A stretch of DNA of 64,000 nucleotides from the NCBI RefSeq assembly GCF_900091955.1, contig NZ_FMDF01000224.1, positions 1-64,000 on the forward strand, given 5' to 3'. Both the position numbers and the translations under genes were made by a program. The stretch comes from Streptomyces sp. Ncost-T10-10d (GTDB taxonomy: Bacteria; Actinomycetota; Actinomycetes; Streptomycetales; Streptomycetaceae). A model generated the notes under the pieces. The model worked only from the letters and a program-made list of their open reading frames with translations. It searched no databases and was not told the DNA's origin. Below, in pieces: positions 52,293 through 60,568 of this stretch (position 1 is the stretch's first letter; the number at the start of each line of letters is the position of its first letter).

Positions 52293-53645
52293 ATGACCGA
52301 AGAACAGGAAGAGACAATCCTGCGCGCACTCGCACGAAGAGAGCGCATCGAGTCGCACGCCCTGTTCCTCCCGAGATACGAGCAGACAGCGCGTCGATTA
52401 GGAGAGTTGAACAAGGACCCCAGGCTCAGCCGCGAGACGGTTGGGGCACGGCAGTGGACCCGTTGGCTTGGAGGCGGCGTTACCCCGCAGCCTTACGCCT
52501 GCCTGATTCTGGAAGAGATCTTCGGGCGACCGGTGGACCGGCTCATGGCTCCAGCGGGCGCGGAGCAGGCAATGACCGAGTCCTCTCTCTCGGCAGTGCA
52601 GCACCCGCACATAACGGAAGAAGACCTGCTCATGACTGCAAACGACGCTGCCGCGCATGCCGGCGACGCCGCTTCCATGTTCCTCACCCCTGAGACCATC
52701 GAACTGCTTCGCAGCCAGCTCCGAAGCCTGGCACGTAACTACCACCGGAAGCCTGCTGCCGAGGTCTTCGTCGAGGCCAGGAGCGTCCGAGACACCATCG
52801 AGCGCCGGATGCCGCTCACCCACCGCCCGAGCCAGACCTCCGACCTGTTCCTTCTGGCCGGGGAGTCGTGCGCGCTTCTGGCTTCCGCCGCCTTCGACCT
52901 CGGATCGCAGGACGCCGCGGAGACCCTGACCAGGGCCGCGCTCGCCTACGCCAGGCCTATCGACTACGCCCCGCTGCTCGCGTGGTGCGGAGGGAACCTC
53001 GCTCTGTTGGCCTACTGGGACGGTCGGCCGACTGAGGCCCTGGAGCATGTCAGAGCCGCTCAGGCGCTCGCCACCTCCGGCACGGCGAAGCTCAGGCTCC
53101 ACAGCATCGCCGCTCGCACGCACGGGCACCTTGGCGAGCCCGAGCGCGTCCGCTACGAACTTGAAGCGGCAGCACAGGTTGACAGGGATGTCCAGGACGA
53201 CCACCACGACGGGATTGGCGGTGAGTTCGGATTCTCCCTGGAGCGCTCCGCCATGTCGGCCGGAAGCTCATGGCTTCTGGTAGGCAACGGCGCCGAAGCC
53301 GTCGAGGCGTCCTCGCGCGCGCTCGATCTGCTGCGGTCCAGGCCCGGCGAGCAGCGTTCGGGCTAAGTCGAGATGGAGGCCACCGCAGACCTCGCGCTCG
53401 CCCAGCTTCTGAGCGGCGACCTGGAGTCCGCGGTGGCGACTCTGGGCACGGTGTTCGAGTTGCCACCTGAGAAGCGAGTGGATGGCCTTCTGTCCCGCCT
53501 CAAGGGCGTGCGTGCACAGCTCACCGTCCCGGCGCTGCATAGGCAGCGTGAGGCAACCACGCTAGGGCATCAGCTCGAAGAGTTCGGGCGGGACTCCGCC
53601 AGGTCCACCCTGCCCGGAGTCCCGCGCTACGAAATCGGCAGCTAG
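52293..53645 (+). pseudogene. TPR-type regulator broken by one in-frame TAA
   Basis: From ATG 52293 (GGGAGAG upstream) the reading runs 357 codons, with an XRE-like N-terminus (QWTRWLGGGVTPQPYACLIL) and helical TPR-like repeats (LLAGESCALLASAAFDLGSQ). It hits TAA at 53364-53366. The same frame then continues without a break, VEMEATADLALAQLLSGDLE to the stop at 53645, as expected for the C-terminal repeats. A single TAC-to-TAA type change would explain it. The truncated protein may still bind DNA. It is divergent from the CxCxxC/Nudix operon. Confidence 0.75.
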
Positions 53646-54655
53646 CGAGCGTCCCAAGCAGCGAGCAGGGCGGCCTCCTTCTCTGCGGCCAGGCCGTGAT
53701 CGGCCGCCCGCTCGTTGTCGACGGCGGTCTCCCCGGAGGTCAGCCACGACCAGGTGTCGATGACGGTTTCCGAGAGGGGCCGACACTCAAAGCCCGCCTC
53801 CTGGGCGCGCACGCCTGACACCGCCCACGTTCCCGGGTATGTCCTCCACAGCGGCAGTTCGGTCCACTGCTTCGCTCCGTGGTCGAGCAAGAAGCCGCCA
53901 TCCACCCACTCCAAGGCGGCGCCGGAGCCGGTGACCTCGATGCAGGCTCGGAGGAAGCTCTCCATCGTCGCGTGATTCTTCGGGGCGGTCAGGTTGAACA
54001 CCTCGGCTTCCCGGGCGGCCAGCGCGCGGTCGCACGCGAACGTCGCTACGTCGCGCGCATCCACCGGGGCAATGGGCTGGTCCGGATCGCCGGGAGCCAA
54101 GACGCGCCCACCGCGCTCTACACGCTTCAGCCACCAGGGGAGTCGGCCGACGTACTCCTCGGGCCCCAAGATCACACCTGGCCGCAGGATCGTGGGGAAG
54201 TCCCCGAGATTCGTCAGGGCTGCCTTCTCGGCATCAGCCTTGTCCAGGCCGTAGGCCACGTTCACGTCGCTCGGAACGTCCGGCATCGGCCCGGCCTCGG
54301 ACAGGGTCGGAAGATCCTCGTTGAGAGGCAGTAGCGGCCAGTCCGCGTACACCGAGACCGTAGACACATAGACGTATCGGCTCGTCGCCAGGGCGAGCGT
54401 CTGCGTCGCACGGTCCACCACGTCCGCCGACATCCCAGACGTGTCGATGATCGCATCCCAAGGACCAAGGCCGGCCAGGTGGGAAAGGTCCGCCTGATTC
54501 GTTCGGTCACCCTGAATGGCGTGGACGCCCTCTGGGTTCCTGCCGGTCTTGCCACGGTTGAACACAGTCACGGACCAGCCGCGCCGCAGAGCCTCGACCG
54601 CGACGGCTCGACCGAGGAAGTGGGAGCCACCCATCACCAGAACGGAAGTCGTCAT
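53642..54655 (-). CDS. NAD-dependent epimerase/dehydratase-family protein
   Basis: A 337-aa extended SDR protein. The nucleotide loop is VLVMGGSHFLGRAVAVEALR (GGSxFLG), with DTSGMSADVV, a serine in YVSTVSVYAD and the catalytic YGLDKADAEKA (YxxxK). RPGVILGPEEYVGRLPWW and DARDVATFA are typical. ATG 54655 is preferred over one at 54751. Sugar-nucleotide epimerase, reductase or dehydratase function is possible; the substrate is unknown. The end overlaps the broken regulator by 4 bases. Confidence 0.87.
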   Translation of the reverse strand: MTTSVLVMGGSHFLGRAVAVEALRRGWSVTVFNRGKTGRNPEGVHAIQGDRTNQADLSHLAGLGPWDAIIDTSGMSADVVDRATQTLALATSRYVYVSTVSVYADWPLLPLNEDLPTLSEAGPMPDVPSDVNVAYGLDKADAEKAALTNLGDFPTILRPGVILGPEEYVGRLPWWLKRVERGGRVLAPGDPDQPIAPVDARDVATFACDRALAAREAEVFNLTAPKNHATMESFLRACIEVTGSGAALEWVDGGFLLDHGAKQWTELPLWRTYPGTWAVSGVRAQEAGFECRPLSETVIDTWSWLTSGETAVDNERAADHGLAAEKEAALLAAWDAR

Positions 54656-54771
54656 GGAGCACACGCTACGGGCTCCCCTCGTCACCTGCGCATGGGCTCC
54701 AGGCCGTTCCGTCGTCGGAAGTGGGCGAGCAGCATCCCCGGGCCGCCCCATCGACTCACCGCTCGGTCAGC

Positions 54772-55089
54772 TCACATTGTGATCTCCAATTCGTCGTAAC
54801 TGTGGGTGTAGTCAGTGCCGTTGAGGTGCGCAGCGAGCTTGCCGACATCGAGCTCCAGGCGGCAGCGTACGGCCCGGTCGGTCACCGTCTTGCGGGCTGC
54901 GATCCGCCGGTCCTTCCAGTCGAGGGCGAAGCGCACGAATAGCGTCCTCCTCAGGGGGAGCGGCGCAGTCGTCCAGCCGCACCAGATGTAGGCGAGGTGA
55001 GCGAACGCGGCGCTGGCCGTCTTCGGGCCAACGGGCCCCTTCGGCATCCGGCGTCGTATCCATGACTGGCGCCACAGCAAGGTCACCAA
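54772..55089 (-). CDS. Hypothetical protein at the right end of the element
   Basis: A 105-aa reading from ATG or GTG near 55089 to the stop at 54772. The C-terminal half looks coding (LFVRFALDWKDRRIAARKTV, LELDVGKLAAHLNGTDYTHS), while the N-terminus is less clear. No family recognised. It may be a small phage-like or regulatory protein, or a fragment of a larger gene. Confidence 0.4.
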   Translation of the reverse strand: MVTLLWRQSWIRRRMPKGPVGPKTASAAFAHLAYIWCGWTTAPLPLRRTLFVRFALDWKDRRIAARKTVTDRAVRCRLELDVGKLAAHLNGTDYTHSYDELEITM

Positions 55090-55262
55090 CGACCTGGAGG
55101 CGGGCGAGATCCTGGTGGAAGTCTCCGTGAACGTGAGACATCACTCGACGGGCTGCACCATGGCCCAGTGCGGAAAACGGCGAGTGACGGGAGCGCGGAA
55201 GCTCGCGTCGGGAACGGCACACCACATCGGCCTGGGCCGGATCGGATGAGAGTCCGGCCGCG

Positions 55263-55283
55263 TTGGTCACGCTGCTGGTCACG
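55263..55283. repeat. TTGGTCAC/CTGGTCAC pair near the right end
   Basis: TTGGTCAC (55263-55270) and CTGGTCACG (55275-55283) in direct orientation, 12 bp apart, counterpart of the pair at 48294. A further TGGTCAG lies at 55311, part of the CTGGTCAG inverted repeat beside the right direct repeat. Confidence 0.45.
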
Positions 55284-55332
55284 GAGAGGTTCCGAACACC
55301 AGGTAATGGCTGGTCAGAGGCATAAAAGGCAT

Positions 55333-55355
55333 GAGGACGACCGGGGCCGCCACCC
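55333..55355. repeat. Right att-like 23-bp direct repeat
   Basis: Right copy of the 23-bp repeat. On its inner side CTGGTCAG (55310-55317) and GAGGCATAAAAGG (55317-55329) match elements inside the left copy. Its outer half forms the left arm of a terminator, so the native chromosomal site was probably that terminator. Confidence 0.8.
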
Positions 55356-55379
55356 CCCACAGGAGAGGCCCCGGTCGTC
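55336..55379 (+). terminator. Terminator overlapping the right direct repeat
   Basis: GACGACCGGGGCC (55336-55348) pairs perfectly with GGCCCCGGTCGTC (55367-55379) around an 18-base loop. Before the insertion this would have closed the first sigma/partner operon. The rest of the 55380-55510 gap should hold the promoter of the second sigma gene. Confidence 0.85.
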
Positions 55380-55510
55380 TTCCGCGGGGCCGTAGGACGA
55401 CCCCGTACTCTTCTCAGCGCCGCCGCCGCGTTTTCTGTCACACCGCCCTGTGCCGGACGAATGTTGCAGGTTGTACAAGCCATGGACGTGACCCCCGCGA
55501 AGGACGTAGC

Positions 55511-56386
55511 GTGCTGAGTCGCGCAGGGTGGCGCGGCAGTGATGACCAGCTGCGATTCGGGACAGCAGGGCAGGTTGAGGGAGTGCTGGGGGACGACGCG
55601 GAGCTCACTGCCGCGGTGCTCGCGGCGCAGGACGGGGACGAAGACGCCTTCCGTACTGTGTACCGCGCTGTACAGCCGCGACTGCTGGGTTACATACGGA
55701 CACTTGTGGGGGATCCGGACGCCGAGGACGTGGCGTCCGAGTCCTGGCTGCAGATAGCGCGCGACCTCGACCGCTTCAGCGGCGACGCCGACCGCTTCCG
55801 CGGCTGGGCGGCACGGATAGCCCGTAACCGTGCCCTGGACCATCTGCGGATGCGCGGCAGGCGCCCCGCGATCGGCGGCGACGAGTCGGAACTGTCGGAG
55901 AAGCCGGCCGAGTCCGACACCGCCGACGAGGCGATGGAGGCCCTGGCCACCGGCCGCACGATGTCGCTCATCGCCCAACTGCCCCAGGACCAGGCCGAGG
56001 CCGTGGTGCTGCGGGTGGTCGTCGGCCTGGACGCGAAGAGCGCGGCCCAGACGCTGGGCAAGAGGCCGGGGGCGGTACGCACCGCGGCGCACCGGGGACT
56101 GAAGCGGCTGGCCGAGCTGCTGCGCACGGACGACGCGGACCATGCCGGCGGCCGTCCCGGTGACGGGGACGTCGAGGGCGGCGACGGCCGTGTCGCAGGC
56201 GGCACGGGCATTGCCGCGGACCGTGCTCCCGCGGGCGATCCGGCGGATCCTCCCGCCCCTCGCACAAGCACGGCAGGTCGGACGGCGGAACTCGGCGCCG
56301 TGCCCGCCCAGCGCCCCTCCCACAACGGTTCGGCGGCGCCGGCCGGTGTGACGCATTCGCGTCCGTGGACGCAGAAGGACATGTGA
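55511..56386 (+). CDS. ECF RNA polymerase sigma factor, copy 2
   Basis: A 291-aa ECF sigma factor. Region 2 (GYIRTLVGDPDAEDVASESW, AARIARNRALDHLRMRGRRP) and region 4 (LPQDQAEAVVLRVVVGLDAK, GKRPGAVRTAAHRGLKRLA) closely follow copy 1. It has an extra ~95-residue C-terminal low-complexity tail (Gly/Ala/Asp/Pro). GTG 55511 with GAAGGA upstream is chosen; GTG 55583 is an alternative. Its stop overlaps the start of the membrane partner gene. Confidence 0.92.
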   Translation: MLSRAGWRGSDDQLRFGTAGQVEGVLGDDAELTAAVLAAQDGDEDAFRTVYRAVQPRLLGYIRTLVGDPDAEDVASESWLQIARDLDRFSGDADRFRGWAARIARNRALDHLRMRGRRPAIGGDESELSEKPAESDTADEAMEALATGRTMSLIAQLPQDQAEAVVLRVVVGLDAKSAAQTLGKRPGAVRTAAHRGLKRLAELLRTDDADHAGGRPGDGDVEGGDGRVAGGTGIAADRAPAGDPADPPAPRTSTAGRTAELGAVPAQRPSHNGSAAPAGVTHSRPWTQKDM

Positions 56387-57540
56387 TGGCCGACGAGCAC
56401 TACGAATGGCTTGACAAGGACGCGGCGGAGAGATTGCTCCGCCGCGAACCGGTCGATCCCGTGGGCGGTCAGTCGCGTACAGAAGCGGAAAGACTCGCGG
56501 CAGCGCTGGACGCCGCCGCGCGGGCTGCCCGCCCGGCCACCGGCGAACTGCCGGGCGAGGCCGCGGCACTGGCCGCCTTCCGCACCGCCGCGCAATCCGC
56601 GCGCGCACGGACACGGGCGGCGAACCCGCAGGTGAAGGGGTACGCCGAGAAGACGGCCGAACCGGCACCGGACGGCATACTCGAACCGGTGCACATCCGG
56701 CCCGCCTCCGGTGGCTTCGCCCCGCACCGCCCCTCTTCCTCCGCGGGCTCCGGCCGTACCCGCTCCCTGGGCTGGAGCCGGCCCATCCGCTTCGGCCTGG
56801 TCGCCTCCTTCGCGGGCTGCGCGCTCGGCGGGGTGGCCGTGGCCGCGAGCACCGGGATGCTCCCCGGACCGTTCGGCGGACGCACCCCCGTACCGGCGAC
56901 CTCCGTCTCCGCCGCGGCGACGCCCGAGGAGCTCGGCTCCGGGCCCGTCACCGACGAGAGCCCGTCCGCGCAGCCGCCCGCCTCCCCGGAGACGGGGCCC
57001 TCCACACCTCCGGCGGATCCCTCCGCCCCCACCGGTGACCGGGGCAACGGCAGAACCGGCAAGGGCGAGGACCGCAAGGGGGACGACAACCGGAAGCCCG
57101 GCGGCACCACGAACGGAACCCCGAACGGCACCGAGAACGGCACCGAGAACGGCAAGCAGTCCGACGGCTCCGGGAACGGCACCTCGGGCAACTGGTACGC
57201 CAAGGCGCTCAAGGCCTGCCGCGACTACCGCGACGGCAAGCTGGACGACGACCGCAGGCGGTATCTCGAAGCGCTGGCGAAGGGCGCCCGCAATCTGGAC
57301 CGGTTCTGCGACCGCATGATCGCCAAGAACACGGACGGCCAGAACAGCCCCGGCAGCGGCAGCGGCAGCGAAGGCGAGCAGGGCGAAGACGGCGATTCGA
57401 ACGGGGACGGCGACGGCTCCAACACGCTCCCGTCAATCCGGTTCACCACCACGCCGTTGCCTTCGCCTTCGCCCTCGACCCCGGCCTCCTCGCCGGCAGC
57501 CGACCGGGCGTCCCTCGGCGCCGTCGGATCGCCCGGCTGA
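56386..57540 (+). CDS. Single-pass membrane partner of sigma copy 2 (putative anti-sigma)
   Basis: A 384-aa protein. The cytoplasmic N-terminus (~140 residues, EHYEWLDKDAAERLLRREPV) has no zinc motif. One helix follows (FGLVASFAGCALGGVAVAAS) and then TGMLPGPFGG, like the paralog at 47267. The extracellular part is Pro/Ser-rich with an Asn-Gly-Thr-Glu repeat, then a Cys-bearing helical piece (YAKALKACRDYRDGK, LDRFCDRMIAK) and a Gly/Ser tail. ATG 56386 shares a base with the sigma stop (TGATG). Anti-sigma role inferred. Confidence 0.8.
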   Translation: MADEHYEWLDKDAAERLLRREPVDPVGGQSRTEAERLAAALDAAARAARPATGELPGEAAALAAFRTAAQSARARTRAANPQVKGYAEKTAEPAPDGILEPVHIRPASGGFAPHRPSSSAGSGRTRSLGWSRPIRFGLVASFAGCALGGVAVAASTGMLPGPFGGRTPVPATSVSAAATPEELGSGPVTDESPSAQPPASPETGPSTPPADPSAPTGDRGNGRTGKGEDRKGDDNRKPGGTTNGTPNGTENGTENGKQSDGSGNGTSGNWYAKALKACRDYRDGKLDDDRRRYLEALAKGARNLDRFCDRMIAKNTDGQNSPGSGSGSEGEQGEDGDSNGDGDGSNTLPSIRFTTTPLPSPSPSTPASSPAADRASLGAVGSPG

Positions 57541-57745
57541 GAGCCGTGCGCGCCAGTCCCTTTCAAGCCGTCGCCACAAGGTGTGACGTTTTTCGAGGCC
57601 ACGGCGCAGTACAGAATGAGCCGACTGGTCATCGGCAGCGCACAGAGCCGGGGTTCCCCCCGTACCTACGGCTCAGCGCATTGGCGCGGGCGGGACACGT
57701 TCCCCCGGTCCCGTCCGCGCCGCTTTCCGTCCGGCCGGACAGGCC

Positions 57746-58657
57746 CTACCCGTAGACGACGACCTTGTCGCCCGTCCTCACCTGGGCGAAGAGCGAAGCG
57801 ATCTTTCCCTCGTCACGGACATTGACGCAGCCGTGCGAGGCGCCGCTGTAGCCACGGGCCGCGAAGTCCGCCGAGTAGTGCACCGCCTGACCGCCGCTGA
57901 AGAACATCGCGTAGGGCATGGCCGTGTGGTAGATCGTCGACACATGGTGCCGTGACTTCCAGTAGACGGAGAAGGTGCCTTCCCGGGTCGGCGTGTACTG
58001 CGAGCCGAAGCGGACATCCATCGACGAGACGACGCGGCCGTCGATCATCCATGACAGCGTCCGGCTGTTCTTGCTGATGCAGAGCACCTGGCCCGTCATG
58101 CAGCGCTTGTCCGGCTTGGTGACGGGCAGGCTGGTCGGCGGATTCAGCTCGGCGGCCGTCGGCTCGTGCGTCATGCCGAGCAGCTTCTGCCAGGTGACGG
58201 TGTCCGTCCTGCCTGTACGGGAGAGGCCGCGCTTGCCCTGGAAGGACCGGACGGCGGCGACCGTGACGCTGCCGTAGTAGCCGGTGGGGGAGCGGTCGAA
58301 GTGGCCGATCTGCCGCAGCCGGGCCTGCAGTTCCCGCACCTGCTTGCCCTGGGAGCCGCTCGCCATCAGCGTCGTGCCCTGCGTGTCCGGCTTCGGTGCG
58401 GGCGTCGCGGTGGCCTTCGGGGACGACGACGGTGCGTCCGGCGGGGGCGACTGCGCCGCCGGGGGCTTGGCGTCGTCGGTCGCCGTGGCCCGGGGCGGTG
58501 ACGACGGGGCCGCGGACGCGCTGTCGGCGGGCTGCGCCTTGCAGCCGGCGGTCATGGCGAGAACGGTGAGCGCCGCCGTGGCCGTGGTCCCCGCCCAACC
58601 CCGTGTCCTGACCCGCCCCCTGCGCCGTGACGTGCCTCCGGTGATGCTGCGTATCAT
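57746..58657 (-). CDS. L,D-transpeptidase lipoprotein with peptidoglycan-binding domain
   Basis: A 303-aa exported protein. The lipobox is LAMTAGC (Cys ~39). A Pro/Ser-rich linker comes next, followed by a PG_binding_1 domain (SQGKQVRELQARLRQIGHFD, residues ~100-160). The C-terminal YkuD domain has the catalytic motif GYSGASHGCVNVRDEG, with the nucleophilic Cys and the upstream His. It forms 3-3 cross-links in the cell wall. ATG 58657 is chosen over longer in-frame starts because it gives a basic N-terminus before the signal helix. Confidence 0.92.
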   Translation of the reverse strand: MIRSITGGTSRRRGRVRTRGWAGTTATAALTVLAMTAGCKAQPADSASAAPSSPPRATATDDAKPPAAQSPPPDAPSSSPKATATPAPKPDTQGTTLMASGSQGKQVRELQARLRQIGHFDRSPTGYYGSVTVAAVRSFQGKRGLSRTGRTDTVTWQKLLGMTHEPTAAELNPPTSLPVTKPDKRCMTGQVLCISKNSRTLSWMIDGRVVSSMDVRFGSQYTPTREGTFSVYWKSRHHVSTIYHTAMPYAMFFSGGQAVHYSADFAARGYSGASHGCVNVRDEGKIASLFAQVRTGDKVVVYG

Positions 58658-58850
58658 CTCGGCCCCCTGCTTCTCCGGGTTTCTCCGGTGTCCCATTGGA
58701 CGGATTCCCGCTCTGCCCGGTTGCCAAAGCCCGCGCATGATGGGGAGAGCGGCGGCGAGGGCCGTGGGGGAGGGCTGTGAGCAAGGTCCCAGCCCATGCG
58801 TCTCCACCGGTCTCGCGCCCGCCGCTACAGTCCGTCGCGGGAATCCTTGG

Positions 58851-58860
58851 TTACCAGTAA
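58851..58860. promoter_or_regulatory. TTACCAGTAA element before the acyl-CoA mutase
   Basis: TTACCAGTAA, an inverted TTAC/GTAA pair, lies 39 bp before the mutase start. TTACnnGTAA elements are typical operators of acyl-CoA-responsive TetR regulators in actinobacteria, which would fit the enzyme. Inferred by motif only. Confidence 0.4.
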
Positions 58861-58898
58861 GTAGCTTTACCGAGCAGCTTCAGCGGGAGGCACAGCAG

Positions 58899-60479
58899 AT
58901 GACGCGCGAGTCGGAGTCGGGACTGCCCATCGAGCCGGTGTACGGGCCGGACGCACTCGACGGGTGGAACCCCGACGACAAGCTGGGAGAGCCGGGTGCC
59001 TACCCCTACACGCGCGGTGTCTACCCGTCGATGTACACCGGCCGGCCGTGGACGATGCGCCAGTACGCGGGTTTCGGCACGGCCACGGAATCCAACGCCC
59101 GCTACAAGCAGCTGATCGCCAACGGCACGATGGGCCTCTCCGTCGCCTTCGACCTGCCCACCCAGATGGGCCACGACTCCGACGCGGCGATCGCGTCCGG
59201 CGAGGTCGGCAAGGTCGGGGTGGCGATCGACTCGGTCGACGACATGAGGGTCCTGTTCGGCGGAATCCCGCTGGACAAGGTCTCCACCTCGATGACGATC
59301 AACGCGCCCGCGGCGCTGCTGCTCCTCATGTACCAGCTGGTCGGTGAGGAGCAGGGCGTCCCGGCGGAGAAGCTCACCGGAACCATCCAGAACGATGTCC
59401 TCAAGGAGTACATCGCCCGCGGCACGTACATCTTTCCGCCGGGGCCCTCGCTCCGGCTGATCGCCGACATCTTCAGGTACTGCCGGGCCGAGATCCCGAA
59501 GTGGAACACCATCTCGATCTCCGGCTACCACATGGCGGAGGCCGGGGCCTCGCCCGCGCAGGAGATCGCGTTCACCCTCGCGGACGGCATCGAATACGTA
59601 CGCACCGCCGTCGCGGCCGGCATGGACGTCGACGACTTCGCCCCCCGCCTCTCCTTCTTCTTCGTCGCCCGCACGACGATTCTCGAAGAGGTCGCCAAGT
59701 TCCGTGCCGCCCGCCGGATCTGGGCGAGGGTGATGAAGGAGGAGTTCGGCGCGAAGAACCCCAAGTCGCTGATGCTGCGCTTCCACACCCAGACGGCGGG
59801 CGTCCAGCTCACCGCCCAGCAGCCCGAGGTCAACCTGGTGCGCGTCGCCGTCCAGGGCCTGGCCGCGGTCCTCGGCGGTACGCAGTCGCTGCACACCAAC
59901 TCCTTCGACGAGGCGATCGCCCTCCCGACCGACAAGTCCGCCCGCCTCGCGCTCCGCACCCAGCAGGTCCTGGCGTACGAGACGGACGTCACCGCGACCG
60001 TCGACCCGTTCGCGGGGTCGTACGTCGTCGAGAAGATGACGGACGACGTCGAGGCCGCAGCCCTGGAGCTGATGCTCAAGGTCGAGGACATGGGCGGCGC
60101 GGTCAGCGCGATCGAGCGCGGCTTCCAGAAGAACGAGATCGAACGCAGCGCGTACCGCATCGCCCTGGAGACCGACAGCGCCGAGCGTGTCGTGGTCGGC
60201 GTCAACCGCTTCCAGCTCGATGAGGAGGAGCCGTACGAGCCGCTGCGCGTCGACCCCGCGATCGAGGCTCAGCAGGCGGCCCGACTGGCGAAGCTGCGGG
60301 CCGAGCGCGACCAGGGCGCGGTCGACGAGGCACTGGGCCGGCTGAAGAAGGCGGCCGAGGGCACGGACAACGTCCTGTACCCGATGAAGGACGCCCTCAA
60401 GGCACGGGCGACGGTGGGCGAGGTGTGCAATGCGCTGCGGGAGGTGTGGGGGGCTTACGTGCCGTCGGACGTGTTCTGA
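58899..60479 (+). CDS. Methylmalonyl-CoA mutase-family large subunit, no B12 domain
   Basis: A 526-aa acyl-CoA mutase catalytic barrel. Features are PWTMRQYAGFGTATESNARY (with the Tyr of methylmalonyl-CoA mutases rather than the Phe of isobutyryl-CoA mutase), GLSVAFDLPTQMGHDSD, ISISGYHMAEAGASPAQEIA and GTQSLHTNSFDEAIALPTD. The C-terminal cobalamin domain (DxHxxG) is absent, so it needs a separate small subunit, not encoded nearby. ATG 58899 has GGGAGG upstream. Substrate: a methylmalonyl-, isobutyryl- or related acyl-CoA. Confidence 0.9.
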   Translation: MTRESESGLPIEPVYGPDALDGWNPDDKLGEPGAYPYTRGVYPSMYTGRPWTMRQYAGFGTATESNARYKQLIANGTMGLSVAFDLPTQMGHDSDAAIASGEVGKVGVAIDSVDDMRVLFGGIPLDKVSTSMTINAPAALLLLMYQLVGEEQGVPAEKLTGTIQNDVLKEYIARGTYIFPPGPSLRLIADIFRYCRAEIPKWNTISISGYHMAEAGASPAQEIAFTLADGIEYVRTAVAAGMDVDDFAPRLSFFFVARTTILEEVAKFRAARRIWARVMKEEFGAKNPKSLMLRFHTQTAGVQLTAQQPEVNLVRVAVQGLAAVLGGTQSLHTNSFDEAIALPTDKSARLALRTQQVLAYETDVTATVDPFAGSYVVEKMTDDVEAAALELMLKVEDMGGAVSAIERGFQKNEIERSAYRIALETDSAERVVVGVNRFQLDEEEPYEPLRVDPAIEAQQAARLAKLRAERDQGAVDEALGRLKKAAEGTDNVLYPMKDALKARATVGEVCNALREVWGAYVPSDVF

Positions 60480-60568
60480 AGTGATGTCCACCCGCGGGGG
60501 TGATCTCTCGCCGAATGTCCATGGCCCCGGATAAGGTCGTGAACAGTGGTCCCCGAAAGGAGGATGCC

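Larger units (their letters stand above)
48154..55355. mobile_element. Accessory element bounded by a 23-bp direct repeat, no integrase
   Basis: Exact 23-bp copies at 48154-48176 and 55333-55355 (both beginning GAGGACGACCGGGGCCGCCA) enclose 7.2 kb inserted between two paralogous sigma/partner gene pairs. The inner ends carry GAGGCATAAA next to each repeat and an inverted CTGGTCAG/CTGACCAG pair, as expected for a reconstituted attP. The cargo is accessory and partly degenerate, including four broken or truncated genes. No recombinase or transfer gene is present, so it is likely an integrase-less or decayed element mobilised in trans. Confidence 0.65.

Noticed and set aside
55333..55379. tRNA or tmRNA as the attachment site of the element
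   Set aside because: No cloverleaf or T-loop sequence; the structure is a simple terminator hairpin. I found no tRNA gene anywhere in the window.
46638..57540. Biosynthetic gene cluster built around the 2OG oxygenase, SDR and glycosyl genes
   Set aside because: No core synthase or peptide-synthetase gene, and the sugar genes are truncated; better explained as decayed element cargo.
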